A stretch of 64,000 nt of DNA from Fasciolopsis buskii (lineage: Eukaryota > Platyhelminthes > Trematoda > Plagiorchiida > Fasciolidae). Position 1 is the stretch's first letter, and each line of letters starts with the position of its first letter. The stretch covers positions 42,838-106,837 of the forward strand of contig LUCM01008353.1 of NCBI GenBank assembly GCA_008360955.1, in the 5' to 3' direction. Positions 12,701 to 25,946 of the stretch are shown one piece after another. The notes under the pieces were generated by a model that worked only from the letters and a program-made list of their open reading frames with translations, did no database searches and had not been told where the DNA came from. The position numbers were made by a program, and so were the translations under genes.

Positions 12701-15700
12701 AGTCTTGTTTTGTCTTCTAGTAAAAAAACAACGAGAACGTTCCACGTAGTTTATTCAAAGCTTTTGTTTGGCCTATAAATTAGAAATAATGGAAATGGAT
12801 ATGCACTTGCTTCCTTTAGTATTACGGGACCCGAACAAAAAATCATCGGTTAAAGTAAAATGGTTGTCTTGCTAAACTCACGATGTGTAAAATCTTTGAG
12901 GCAAATGCAATCTGCTTGTTCCAAAGCACGTACAAGACTGTGAAAATGGAAATCGTTTGAAGGGAACGGTGATGAATCTGGAAGTCCTTTTGCATCTAGA
13001 ATGTGAAACTCCGAAACGTAAAATATTCCGGACCGGTTTTTGCCAGTTCAGTTGCCATTCTCTACGTCCAATACTATTCGTACTTGCAGAGATGGCACTT
13101 TCAATGAGAAAATCAATATGGGCAGCAAATTTGTTCCACTGGAAACAGGTTTGGCGGGGCGCGGTTACTTTTGCATCAACACGAAGATTTTGCGTTTTTT
13201 TGTTTGGTCACTGTCGGTATTGCAACAGCTAAACGTCTTCAATTTGGAACGCCAAACATACGATAGTCATCTACCACTGCAGTCGCGCTGCCCTTCACAA
13301 ATGAGAACAACCAGAAAGAATTATCTGTTCAAGAGACTAAAGTGATTAGCCTTGAGAATATTGGAATAATACAGTTTGCCAGTAAAGTAGTGTGGTAGCC
13401 TATTAAACCATTGACGATCCATAGAATTTCCCAGATTCCAGCTTTATTTCATGAAACAGTTCAGTTAACAGGGAATTTTCAATGTGCTACTCTTGTGATT
13501 ATTTTTTGCGTAATTCAGCAAAGTCTTTTTCCAACCTCGACCAGCACTCTGCTCGGTATGATTTATGCCGGCTGCATGCATCCTGCTCCGCAAACAACTT
13601 GATTAATGTCATTTGGTCCTATTGCATCTAATCAGTAGAAAACCTCTGTCATGTGCGCGGTTGCTTTCAGTGTGACGTTGTTCATGTTTGTCATAAATAA
13701 TTAGTTTTGTGAATGAATGATGAATGGGACAAAAGCAAAATGATCAACTTCTAGTCATAATCATCTTGCCTGTTAGCATTATTCTTGTTACGATTGCCGA
13801 CAGACCTCCTTGACTGACACTTTTGAATAAATAAGAACTGACAGAAATGCAATGAAGTTGCTCTGAAATTTCAAAAGACTAATGCATTTGTGATCACTTA
13901 ATGCAATGAGGCTGCTGAAAGTGACCGAAACGTGCGTGGTTTGTCCTATATACGTCTAGTATAGCTTCGTCCTAATATCACATTTTTCGGATCAGCCTCG
14001 ATGATAATCACTGTCTGGTAAAATAGATTTCCACTATTGAGTTGCTATATTTATTGTCTGTCTAAATATTATTCCTAAAAGTATCTGTATTACCGAAGTC
14101 AATAATGTCAGCAACAACGGTTTTGAAATTAAGTGAAATGTGAAGTATGCCACGGTCACAAACTAGATGCCCTGTGTTTATTCATTCATCTAACTTCTTT
14201 CAACGGAAGCAAGAAACGTGCAGACTCCGGTCAGCCTTACTCAAATCAGGCTAATCGATCCATTCGCTGAATTTGTAAGAAAAGCCCATCAGCAGTGTCT
14301 AAAATTGTCGTCAATTATACGTTTACTTCGCGAAAGATTTTTCCCTACTTTGGTAGTTTCTTGGATTATGCTTTCAGTGTTCTGACGATATACCTCAGAC
14401 CTAATTAACTTTATCAAAGCGCATCTGTGCGCCATAAAAATGAAAGACAAACGATGGATCACTTTTAGGTTAAGCATTCGACGTAGCCTATTATTAACCA
14501 TGCACCTTTCCGGTTTGGGACAAAAATATTTCGTGTACGTGCGTTCAACTCTGCTTTCTGCGTTTCGTCCACCGTCACTGTTAAATCTGGTTCACCAATT
14601 TAGGATAAATCCTGCCACAAAATGTGTTGGTGCATGGTGTGTCCGGTAGAAGTGCATCTAAGTGGGTAGGTGTTCATGTATTTCTGTGCTTACGTGCTAT
14701 CGTGGTGTGTGTTATAATTCACACTTTTATTTATCTCAACGACGGCCACAGATTCCAATCATGCAAGCTAAACACGGCTAAAGATCATTCAAAGCTAAAA
14801 CTTTCGATGAAATACAGGAAGTCGAAAAATAGCTGTTGTCTGGTCACCAAGCTATGAATGAGCCATGTATAGGGAACGGTTGTATTCACTTGCGACCACT
14901 GGTACGCTTTGACCAAACGTTCATCTGAGCTTGAATGATGGGCGTGTTCGGATCACTGTTGGAAACATGGCGGATGCGCAAATAACGAATATGCTGTTCA
15001 CTCCCCTGAATTTGGGTCACTTTGTGCTTGAAGTAATAAGTTTATAGTAAGGAGTATTCACCACATAGGTTTATGCATTTTAATATTAGTTAGGCCACAA
15101 AGGAGAACCCAGCTTAGGATGAAACATTTTATCCAAGAGGTCGGTTTTAACTCGTGAGCACGACCTATTCGGCATCCCAAAACAAAAGATACAGATAATG
15201 TTATGTATAAATTAGCAAATCCTTCAGCTACTACAAATGCAGAACGAGGTACCGTGCTTTCGTTTGATGCAAGTTATTTACTGCTGCACAGCCAGTCACC
15301 AGTCTAAGTGAGGACTTCACTGCTTGTCTGGTCCCCGGTGACCTCGTAAGTAATTTTAACGGTGATGCTAATGTGTAATAGTTACCAGTAATTTTAATTC
15401 AATTAAAAACTTGTTTTTTTTCACTTCGTGTTCATGAGGGACAACTAGGGCAACGGAAGGTTATGGGAAATTGAACTGAAACTACTGATCGTGCCACGTA
15501 TGACGAAACGGGTGGGATTATCTTTTGCGTATTTCATTTCCAAGTAGACTGAAACTTTCGGACTAACACTGCCCCTCTCATAACGGCTTTCTGAAAACAG
15601 TGCGATATAACGTCTAGTTCTCTGTTTTAACTCGTGGATTGCAGTAAACATAACCGATGAAATAGTCAGCCAACGTTCGACGTTTTGACTTGTTATGAAG

Positions 15701-16128
15701 AATAGAACTGTGAATAGGGAAATTCCCAGAATACTTGGCTGATCCGTACTGGTGATCAGCAGGATGCAAGTTACCATGGTGACTTCATTAGTTAAACAAA
15801 GCCACTTTCACAGGTAATACTTGATCTTTCATTAACTGACCAAATTTGGGGATACGCCCAAACGCGTAGTATATGTTGTATACAGGATAGTCATCAGGGC
15901 AGGTATCATGAGAATTGGAGAACACAAGACATTTATCTTTTTTGACATTTCAGCATCCCAAAAAAATAAACACTATGGTCATGAGAGAATCAAGTTGCAT
16001 AATTGCGTTTCACATTCGTAAAACACCAAAAATCCACTCGGCCTCATATAACAGAAGTGTTAACGGAAACGATTAGTCATAATCTTCAACAACAAAATAG
16101 GTTTTCTCCTCAATGCGTACAGATGGAC
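3736..16128. other. Intergenic or intronic; no confident gene
   Basis: This stretch holds the CA repeat at 7.0 kb. Several minus-strand segments have splice-like borders, at 7852-8050, 10329-10502 and 12882-12937; the 10.3-10.5 kb one is strongly hydrophobic. None shows a conserved family signature, and segments this short are expected by chance, so I annotate no gene here. Confidence 0.5.
7009..7024. repeat. (CA)8 microsatellite
   Basis: A short uninterrupted CA dinucleotide run with no gene next to it. Confidence 0.95.
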
Positions 16129-16199
16129 GAATCACCATGTGATTCCTAAATGGACTTATCGTCTGTTCACGCTCCTAACGATTAAAATACGATTCTAGC
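16129..16199 (+). repeat. Direct repeat, copy 1 (offset 300 bases)
   Basis: This roughly 70-base segment starts ATCACCA..TGATTC and ends TTCTAG. It aligns without gaps to 16429-16499 at about two thirds identity, with transitions prominent among the differences. Sequence on either side does not align, so the repeat is short rather than part of a 300-base tandem unit. Confidence 0.6.
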
Positions 16200-16428
16200 G
16201 AGAAACTACGAAAAGAGCACACTAGTATAAGGATGCTTCGACAGCAGAGTACCGGATACGCATACCTGAAGAGCGGCAGTAACCGGCAAACCCGTCCTGT
16301 GCAAACCGGCAAATCTTGTTCACCCATCCATATCCCAAACATACCATCGAGACGAAAACCCAACACTTTCGGGCCTCAGGTTCCCTTTCTCAACGTCAGC
16401 CTGGCCTGACCGACCAAAATCCTCCCAC

Positions 16429-16499
16429 AAATCACCACATGATTCTTAACTATACTCATCATCCATTCTTGCTTCTGACGATTCACGCGAATTTCTAGT
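16429..16499 (+). repeat. Direct repeat, copy 2 (offset 300 bases)
   Basis: This is the partner of the segment exactly 300 bases upstream. Shared words include ATCACCA, TGATTC, ATC and ACGATT in the same gap-free register. It may be an old insertion of a short dispersed repeat. Confidence 0.6.
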
Positions 16500-19400
16500 T
16501 GGAAAATGGGTCTGTTGAAAATCTTATTTCGGTTGCGATGTTCATGAATATGATAGTCACTGTGCGTGAGTCGAGGAAGAGATGTCCACAAAGTTTGAAT
16601 AAAATGCAGAAGAAGTCGACATTCGTGGTTCCGTGGTCCAGGTAAATGTAATAAAAAATTCATGACTTCCATTGTTTGTTCAGGAGGTTGGAGAATGTTT
16701 TTGTCAGCAGCTTTATTATCGTCAACGACAAGATTCTTAGTTAAGGACTACTAAGATATTCCGAAGTTGTACATGTATCAACGGAGGTTGATACCGGATA
16801 ATCCGTTGGACTGAAGATTACCGGGAAATGCGTTCTGACATCATTCCAGTCCTTTTGCTAATAATGAATGATCCTGATTGCGAATAAGTGCGACCAGCAA
16901 AAGATCGACACTCAGCAACAGGAGCTAGAAATTATGATTGTGTTTGCAATAAGCTTTGGGAACATCAAATTGGTCTGGTGGAAAGATGCAAGAAGAATTG
17001 CACTCCCGAAAACCAATTAACGTAATGACACAATCACATTGTGCATGGTCCAAGTATCAAATATCTTTGCGGAAAATAGTTCGCAGGAGACAGCTGATGT
17101 TCTACAACGAAACGAAATAAACTGATGAGCCGTTTTATAAAGTTGAATCTCAAGGTAATCTAAGAGCTGGCTGATTCAAATCATATTTTGCAAACGGTGC
17201 GCGTGATTGATGGGGTAATTTGACTCTGCACTGGTAAAACCTAGGTGAAGATGGATGAAAAATATGTGGTTCAGAAAAATGAAGAACAAATGAAATATCA
17301 TAATCGATTTTGACACCATTTTAGTCTATTTTCCAGCTGCCTCAGTAGAGTTCTTTTGACAAGGACTTGGGTAGCTTTTTATGCTAGACTTAACCTGCAA
17401 ATCTCGGCACCGATTGAGGCCGGATCATGGTTCTCACTAAAATGTTACTTCACAGGATGATAAGCTGTATTTCTATTCTGCTGGAACACCGGTGTAGACG
17501 AACGGTTTTGACTGTCCAGTATGACAACTAATTATTGAAACCCAGCATGTCAGTTAAGGTACGATTTTCTACATAAGTCACTATGTGTACTTGATAAGGT
17601 ATACGATTGGATTTCTTTGGGAAATAGAATTCTTGAACAGTCCTGTAGAAATACGACACAGTATTAATTGCGCAGGAATTTTCTACAAACAATCTGGTTT
17701 TAACCGTTTTTATTGTAATCATCAGAAACCTGAATTACTGAACTTCTGGAATCGCACGATCTAGTTTCCGGATATGTGAAAAATAACTGACGAAATTTTA
17801 ACCCGTAGTGATGATAGACCGATGGAGATAACACCTGCTTAGAAATGGTTTGAAAGTTTCCCAGTTCACAATAACAAACAATGTCACAAATATTTTCGTT
17901 GACTCCCATGTGTGATACAGACTTCTGCGTTCTGTAATCAACTTGCGCCACACATTCAGACCAAACAGCTACTCACCCGAGATAAATTAATGCCAGCATT
18001 GTCTCCGGAGACCTTCCGATGAACAGACCGGCATGTGTAACAATACAAGGGACAATCCACTAATAAAGCATCAGTGGTGCTCGAAGCATTCACTTTTCCG
18101 AGCTTATACTCATCGCCTTTCCACAAAATCAGATGAGTACCCCATTCTGTGGAGTCTGAATTGGACGCCGTACTAACCTGTTGGCGGAAAACTGGAGGTT
18201 GTGGCACAAATCTTCCTAACAATCTTGTACATGTGTACGTTAGTTGAAATTCAAAAAAGCAGCGAAAAATCTATCCTTCAATGGTGCTCATCTGTTTCGT
18301 CGATCTATCAGTAGCCTCAAATATGCGTTAAGAAACATCAACGAAGTAATCGAGGAAGTGAAGGAAACGGTAAAAACAAATAGGGTTACAGTGTAACATC
18401 ATGCTTCTAATTTTTTAATGGGTTGCGTGACGTACTACTTAACTGGACAAAAGTCGACCGTGAGGGCTCACCACTGTTAATCACCATGATCCTGGGATGG
18501 TACAGTAGTAATATCTAATTGAATTAATTTTAATTAATTAGAAGCTCTGACTAATGAATATTTCAAGTCTTATTCGATGAAAAAATAGGCAGTTGTGTTA
18601 CGAGTATTATTTATTTACCCTCAATATCAGCATGCGGTAACAGCGAACTTGTTAGTCACATATAATATCGTCGGCACCAAAATGATAGAATTAAAAGGAA
18701 TCCTCCAGTCTAAATTTGAAATCAGGCATTTTACCTTAGTCCTTTCATGCAATAACTCCGAACTAATATATTTCCAATTCGGTTGCCACCTCGCAGCACT
18801 GAACATTAGTGGAAGGAGAAGGAGTAGATCAGTTTACAGAAGGAATACCAAGAAATGGATGAATTAAGAGTGAAAGAACGCAGCTGACTGCTGCGTTGAT
18901 TCATGTCGCCCGTTGTTTACAAAGCAGTAATCTAGGTGGACTAACTTGAAGCAGTTCACGGCTTAAAATTTGCATACGATTTTACCACCTAATGGGCTGT
19001 CCGTCTTGATTCGTTTTTTCTCCACGAAAAGTGTCTACGGAAAGTGTCGTTCTGTGTGACTGCTTAACAACTTTGACTTTGGACGAGTCCAGTCCTGCAA
19101 CATTACTTTACGCCCTGAAGTTGCAAAATAATCTCAAAAATGCCTAGTCTTTCATTTGGATAGTCGACGAATACCAGCAAATTATTTCACAAGCACAGCA
19201 TAAAACAACCTCCCCGTAAGCAAATGTGAGTGCTACCATTCTCACCTGAGGCTAGGTTGACTTTTTCAAATAAGACCTTAAGCATAAACGAGTAGAGAAA
19301 GAACGACCCATGAGAACACTAAAGTCCTTGGGGAAATCGGATGACAAAGCCAAGAATATGAACTATGCTTCGGTTGTTTGCAAGCGTACAGTGGAAAATT

Positions 19401-22400
19401 GAAGTGGAGCGCACCCTTTAGTGAAAAGCAGTGGTAGTGTATTGTAAAATGGAGGGCGTTGTCTGCTGGTTCTGCATCAAGAAGGATGAAATAACTAGGC
19501 CAATGTTCTGTCGTCTATCGCACTAAGTGATCAGTTTGACTCCGGCTGTGTCCTGGCTTGGATCTGGCTTGCCTTTGTTCGTGTACTTACTAGTCGGCAA
19601 GTGCAGTGTGCCCGACTAGGTTGGACGGCGTCCTTGCTTAACAAATTACTGTGATTTTTATATGAAGACCAATCACTTTAAAGTTAAATTGCCATATTCA
19701 CCGAATCAGACAGGGTCTTAAACAATTCCTCTTTCATCCCGATTGAAAACGAAAGTTTTGCTTTTTCTGATGCCAAATATTCATCGCGGTCTATGAGGGA
19801 GACTAGCGAATCATTGTTTCTAGCCAACTTTTTAGTTTTCAGAAATATTCATATTTATGGGCAACTTCTCTGATAAGGAACTGATACAGGTAGAAGTTTT
19901 GAAGTTCAATTGAAGGATCTCAAGAGCTCTTTCAAATGCATTGCCCAAAGCTCCAAACGGCAATGCTGAAAGTAAATTAATAAGCTATCGGATTCCGTGA
20001 TCACCCCAACTACACCCAATATTCGTATACTATTGTGCTCAGTCATTCCTTAAAGGCTTCAATTATTGTAGATACTGGAAGCCTTTCAAACTTTTGTCCT
20101 TTTTTCTGTCCAAGCTGTCATTTCTCGGGCCCCGGGTCACCGGAATTCTCAGGAATTCTTAGCTTTTATTGTATTTAGAGCCTGTAGTAAAGAATCTGCG
20201 AACATCTGACGGAACAACTGACACTGCCGATATCCATAGTTTGGTTGGTCCACAAAACCTGAAGTCGTGATTGACGTTCGCCACCTCCTGAATGTTAACT
20301 CTGATAGGCTGTCCAAGTATTCTCGGATCCTGAACATTTGCATGCAATCACGTTCTCATAAATTTCTCCAAGGGAAAACGAATTCAACGATTATTGTTTG
20401 GAGGGAGCAGCGTAGGGATCAAAAGACCAGAAGGCCCCACAGTCGTCGACTTCTTTGAGTAGATTCAATAATGAGGTCAGAATGGCAGTCAGGCAGGCGC
20501 AGAGAACATCGTCTACATGCGCTGGTCACGAGTCATTTTGCTACTGATATAATAAATACCAAATGCGAAGCTGGCTATTGGGGATATGCATCCATCCTGT
20601 GCAGAAGAGCTGACTTTTTGGGAGTGGCTCAAGAAAATTTAGCCGGACATTCGCAGTGACTTCTTTTGAAGCAGTTGGGCACCTGGCTATAGTCGAGTAC
20701 GACATCAGAACAGACTTAATTCGGTAATTCTGATTGGCCTGGATGGAAGTTAATCGCACAGTAAAAACAAAAGCCATCCAGTTGGAAGTCACGGATTCAT
20801 ATCTTGGGAATGATTTAGGATACGTACTACTAGTTAGCTTCAGTGAGAGCGAACTTAGATTTTGATGCTTACTGATAGTGATGTTAACGGGTTGTGCCTG
20901 AGAAATATGGCCGCAGGAGCAATCATGCAAGCAAAGAAAAACTCCGACTTATCCCGGCTGACAGTCATCGGTGGTCATTCTGAGTCCAATTCCTTGAGGG
21001 CGAAGAAGATGCCGGGTGAACCGGTGTCAATTTCGTGACAAAATTTAGTTCCGCCGTGGGCAACTACCGACAAAGTCGTAGCTATAACAGTCACTCAAAA
21101 AGTCAAGCTTTCAAAAGCACAAAATATTCTGTTGATGCTCAGTGTTTCACACGCTGCTTATCAGTTTGCGTGCAGTTGTGATGACATGTTCCGGCAAACC
21201 AACTAACTGTTTGGCTCAATAGACGTCGCAGTATATATCACAATGGTTTAAAAAAGCAATGACGCAATCCTCACCGACCTCGCACGGAAACAAAATCCCG
21301 ATATCCTTAATCGAGAGGCACCAGATGGGTTTGGGTCACACTTGAAGCCAACCTCCTCTTTCAAACTAGCAGTAGGTAACAAACCACTAAATGCTTGCAC
21401 TGAGTGACGCTATGCATATCAGCATGGACTAGTCAGTACTTGGAGCACAGAACAGTGACACCCCAACCATTGGTCCACCTTGGCACTAACCCACAGGATT
21501 TTCTTTCACCGATGACTATTTAATTGATAACTACTTATATAAAGCCTAATGCAATCAACTTTTCACCATTTACTATCTACATGTCATAGTTCTGCTCACA
21601 CTGGAAATGAGTAAACGAAGTGCTTCCAGCTAGCGATATATGTGTTTCCGTGTTCTAATAAATGATACTTCATCAGTAACAGCCAGAAATCAGAACTAGC
21701 CTGAATGAGGTAATCGACCTTGTCGAGCCAGTTGGCAGCGATAGTGAATGGATCTTCGATGAACTTTTCAGTATCTCATAGGATAAATGATGTTTATCTT
21801 CATTACAGTTTACAAAATTCGTGATGCATCAGATATCCGCGATACAATCGGCTGGATATTGCTGAACTGGTATTTCTTGAGGTGTAAGTTTGAAATCATT
21901 TTTCCACAAATGACTGATTAAGATTAATTGAAAAGAGAAATTATCACCGTATAGGTTTGAGAATCAGAATGGCATTGCCGGATTTCGTCGGAGGAAAATA
22001 TGCGAACATTTGTTTGACTTTTTATCAAGGGTACAAAAATAATGTATAGTAATTTATGCACCAGATCTAACTGTTGCCAGGTAAACCGGCAAAACCAGTA
22101 GTGCAGTCAGACAAACAACAAAACACACGCATAGAGTTGTCATTTGCTTGCGTAAACTGACTAGAAATTGACGCGCAATCGCCTGAGTTGGGTGACCGAA
22201 CACGTTCGTGTGACATTTTTGTGCGCCTCGGGATCACCACTGGCACTGGTACTGCTAACTGCATTGTTTCGAAGCAAGAAAATATTAAATGAAAATAAAA
22301 TCCATGATTGAGTAACCATACGATTCTACCCCCTACATTTGCTCTTCTGATGACTGTGTGGGTTTTCTAGAGCACAAAGAAGCAGGTCATTCTTACCTCA

Positions 22401-24678
22401 TGACGGCTTGCTATTGTCTACAAAATTGTTCACAGCAGTAAAATGAATGTTCAGTGCCTCATTCGGCCATAAAATTTCAAGACTTCTTGTACCAGTGAAT
22501 GATTCTCATGACCCGTAATCCACTTCCTCAAAATAAATATGATTCCATGCCAAACTGAAAATAGATTGATGAAATAAACATCTAATGAATAAGCCTGTGC
22601 TCCAAGTGGATTTGAGATTAAAAAGTAAATCTCAAAATTTTGACTAATTTTGACTTCTTTCAAATGTTTGTGCAATTATTGAACACCATAGACTCAAATT
22701 ATGCCTTCAGTAGGAGAGAAGCTAAATTCAATAACGTCCGTGCTCCACAGTAAGTGCCAAAATGAAGATTAAATGAGGTTATTAACTTCAAGCACCCAAG
22801 AGGAAACTACCGCTTGTTTGAACTACTCAAAGATGAAATCCATGAACAGTGAGCGTGAAGATTTTTCGTTCACACTCTTGCTTGGACCTCACTAAAAACA
22901 ATGATTTTAGTCTTTTTTAGTATTTTCATTCAGAACCGTCTGCATTACAGTGCAGTTTGTTTGTGAACTACGTATTTTACCTACGGCTGGTTTCTGCTTG
23001 TCTGAAACCCTTTGGAATAGTTATTAGCTATTTCAGACTCGGAGTAAAGCCAGGGTAACCAGCGTTGTTACGTGGCCACACAACACATGACGGCAATCTT
23101 CTCGGTTGGAAAAAAAGAAACCATGGCAGGAAGTTACCTGGAAACCATACATCAGACTATCCGGTAGATTGCTATGTCACCACGTCACTACGGACAAGCT
23201 TCGCAAGCTAATTACCCTTCGTTATGCAGTCGGCTAGTTTTACTGAAAAACTCAACGAGTGACAATTGTAAACTGATTTTGTTCATTTCTTGAACTATCT
23301 GATATGTCACAAAATACCAGGTAGCCTTGGAACAAAATCAAACGCAAATGGTTAAACACCGTTCACGATTTCATTGTGAGAAAATGTTTGGTGTTGTAAT
23401 TTGTTGCGAAATGATTTTCCCAAGCATTGCTAGCGCGTGACGAATGGAGTTTAAACTTTCGAGGAAAAAGGTTGTCGAGACTTCCTTGTGCAAAGTTTTT
23501 GTGCGAAATTAGTCTGGGTTACGTGGTATTTTGTACTGTACTTTTCATTTAAGGAGTGTTTGACTAATTATTATAGGTCACTAGTTGATTCTGGCCTGCT
23601 GTGTTTTTGGTCACATGCAACCCGCTCACTGAACCATCAAGTTTATATTTGCTTGGTTTATCAGGTGTAACAAAGGAGTTGAATTCAGCTGTGAAAGTAA
23701 TATGCTCAAACATATCTTTCAGTTTCGTTCCACTGTTCTCAAATTGAAACTATACTTATACCAAATAGCTCAATGAAAAACGAGAGCGGATTTCATGCGT
23801 GGAAGACTGACGATAAGATTTCTAGAATGATGAGCAGAATCCACGAAAAGAATTCATGTTACTTTACTTCTCATTGGGCACATAAAGATGTTGCTTCCTG
23901 ATTATTGTTTGAGCAAACCACAATGCTCGCGCTGGATTTTATATCAAAATGTCTCACGACCGACAACGATGACGCAATTTAATTCGTGATGGAAAAATTC
24001 GCGTGTGATTGCCTCCGCTTTAGAATGAATTCCCGAGCACTCCCAAATCTCTCCTCTGCACTTAGAAGCTACACAGAGGCTTTTAAGTCAATCTGAGTTT
24101 GAAATCATTCAGTAATACAGACAGCAAAATCTGGTCACGCTTGTCACTTCACCATGGTAGGCTGAATGTCGTGTGAAAATGCGGCGGATATTCAATCGGC
24201 ATTGACTGACGCATTAATTAAACTAATGGTAAGAAAATGTAAATACTTCATTTTTGTCAATTTCTTGCTTACTCATAAATGTTTAGCCAGTAACCGACAC
24301 ACAAGATAACTGTTTTTTTCACTCAGCTCTCTCAGCCAGTGAATAAAATTTTGAGCTTAAATTTACTAGCAACTGAATGACATTATCGTTCCGGTGAATC
24401 GGTTTGTAACCTTCTGTCTGTAAAGACGAATCGATAAAGTATGTTTCTTTGCATAGTCTTGTAGAAAACGTAATTACAGTGCAGATAAATAGTTCGGTTT
24501 ATGGTCTGGGTTATTGAAAATGTCCGCAACTATGGCTAAAGGCAATTCGATAAAATATTTGCCAATCGTTATTCTAACTGCTTTTGCTCCCGGGACGTCT
24601 TTCAAGAAAAGTTAGTTGTTGTCTGTTCCTGGTCCAAAGAACTATTATCCAACGCAGACAACCATGGATCTTCCTCCT
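16500..24678. other. Intergenic; no confident gene
   Basis: Apart from the hairpin at 19.59 kb I see no structured element. Minus-strand frames of 83 and 88 codons (17700-18222) and 129 codons (20541-20930) have no recognised domain and are within chance length for this amount of AT-rich DNA. Confidence 0.5.
19590..19619. repeat. Hairpin CTAGTCGG...CCGACTAG
   Basis: The arms CTAGTCGG (19590-19597) and CCGACTAG (19612-19619) are perfectly complementary. The stem can extend inward by CA/TG with one bulged base, leaving a loop of about nine bases. It sits in a GC-richer stretch (about 19540-19640). No promoter or RNA family is recognised. Confidence 0.6.
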
Positions 24679-24702
24679 TGTGTGTGTGCGTGTGTGTGTG
24701 TG
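24679..24702. repeat. (TG)n microsatellite with one interruption
   Basis: A run of TG dinucleotides broken by a single CG step near its middle. It lies about 0.9 kb before the TA run and the LINE remnant. Confidence 0.95.
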
Positions 24703-25595
24703 AAAAAATAATCCGATAACCTGGAAATCAAAATGTCAACGAGGTCACGCCACTCATAAATATGAAATCAAAATTGGGAGAATCAGGTACACAGATTAAT
24801 CTAATGATTAATTAACAAAATAAGGGAAATGTTTAAAATGACGAGGACGAAAGTAACAGTGATCGCTCTGAACGGTAATCCGTCAACGTGAATAATGAGA
24901 ACCTTAGTGAATCTCATGAAAGCACGCTTAAACTATTGTGCTCAATTGTGTCAACAAGGGGTGCAGCAACTCCATTAAAAAATCCAAGGTTGTGGCCATG
25001 GCAGCCAGTTAAACACTACAAATTAAACGGAATCCTAAGGGTTTCGTAAACCCGAGAGCTATCATCGGGTGGTCGGCGATGAACGACGGTTGGTAATAAC
25101 TCTGTCCCAGACCATGGATAAGTGATGTTTCCTGTTTCTAATAAGGCAGGTTGACAAATCTGCCTTTGTGGGTTTCTTGCCTTGTTACAAGTTTTGCAAA
25201 AAATTAATGGGAATTAGGTAGCTTGCCTAATGAATGTTAGACGTTTCACATAAAAGCACCAGAAGAGTGGAGTCAGGAAAAAATAGTGAATCCAAGTACA
25301 TTAACGGTGGCAACTGTTGAACTGCCAATTGAATGTTTAACCCCCCACAAGAAAAATGTTCAAAATTATAGCTGATGCTTTCACAGAATTCTTGCTTCTG
25401 CATGCGTTCATTTGCGGAATTTTATGTTTGTCAAATTTAATTATTCTAGGGTGGCGTTATTACTACTAGGAAATCGGATGAAATGTGAACACATTCCTAA
25501 ACGTACTACAATATTAGGTCTATAAGAATACCTAGTACTCAGACCTTGATTTTGGTGATTTGAGACGTTTTTCCATTAGGCTTGCAATATTACAG
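24703..25595. other. No gene seen
   Basis: This is AT-rich sequence between the TG and TA microsatellites. It may include unrecognisable 3' sequence of the minus-strand LINE, but nothing shows it. Confidence 0.5.

Positions 25596-25623
<28 letters not shown>
25596..25623. repeat. (TA)14 microsatellite at the 3' edge of the LINE remnant
   Basis: This is an uninterrupted run of TA dinucleotides directly abutting the minus-strand end of the RTE-type LINE remnant. RTE elements commonly terminate in short tandem repeats, so the run may descend from the element's tail, although a chance microsatellite is possible. Confidence 0.95.
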
Positions 25624-25628
<5 letters not shown>

Positions 25629-25946
25629 CATGAACTCCAACGCAGCCAGTCAACTGTTTGTGATCATCAAGCTCTTTTGCCATTCCGACGGCCATCACGA
25701 CCTAATCTCCAACGATTATCTACCTCACAGAATAGCACATAAGAAGGCAGACGTTCTGTAGATATGAACAAAACATGCCCCAGCCGCATTAATCTATTTT
25801 GATTAAGTGTCTCTCCTGGGTACTGAACCCTAGAACCCAGCACCCCACTCCTAACATGTGAGTTACTCACAAAATACTACTATTGTATTCTACGCACCCC
25901 ATAAAGACAACGACGTTCTAACACCAAAAGTCATCGCAAAATTTGT
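25624..25946 (-). pseudogene. Decayed RTE-type LINE, C-terminal end of the endonuclease/reverse-transcriptase ORF
   Basis: Read on the minus strand from 25946, one frame gives the ordered blocks LLVLERRCLYGVRRI, two stops, VSNSHVRSGVLGSRVQYP, RLGHVLFISTERLP and a WRLGRDGR-like block. A one-step frame change then gives WQKSLMITNS, followed by further decay. This is the recognisable order of the C-terminal tail of RTE-clade LINE ORFs in flatworms (pattern RRLLVFDHRCLR, then RWLGHVLRM.ERLP, then ALF...GW...GGQ.MTW). The core W of RWLGHVL is lost, and stops plus the frameshift show it is dead. Only about 320 bases of a multi-kilobase element remain. It ends against a TA microsatellite, which fits the short tandem repeats on which RTE elements usually end. 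Confidence 0.85.

Noticed and set aside
13900..13945. CCGAAACG word similar to the stem-GAAAC motif of the 56.5 kb repeat
   Set aside because: The flanks lack the paired stem and the shared TTATTAAC tail, so the likeness is limited to a few bases.
10329..16372. A multi-exon seven-transmembrane receptor gene on the minus strand (GABA-B-like or TMEM87-like), pieced together from short segments at 16.3, 15.7 and 10.4 kb
   Set aside because: Two unrelated families fitted about equally well, the near-invariant family motifs are absent, and short splice-bounded open segments are common by chance in AT-rich DNA.
20541..20930. A 129-codon minus-strand open frame
   Set aside because: This is roughly the longest frame expected by chance in 64 kb at this base composition, and it shows no domain.
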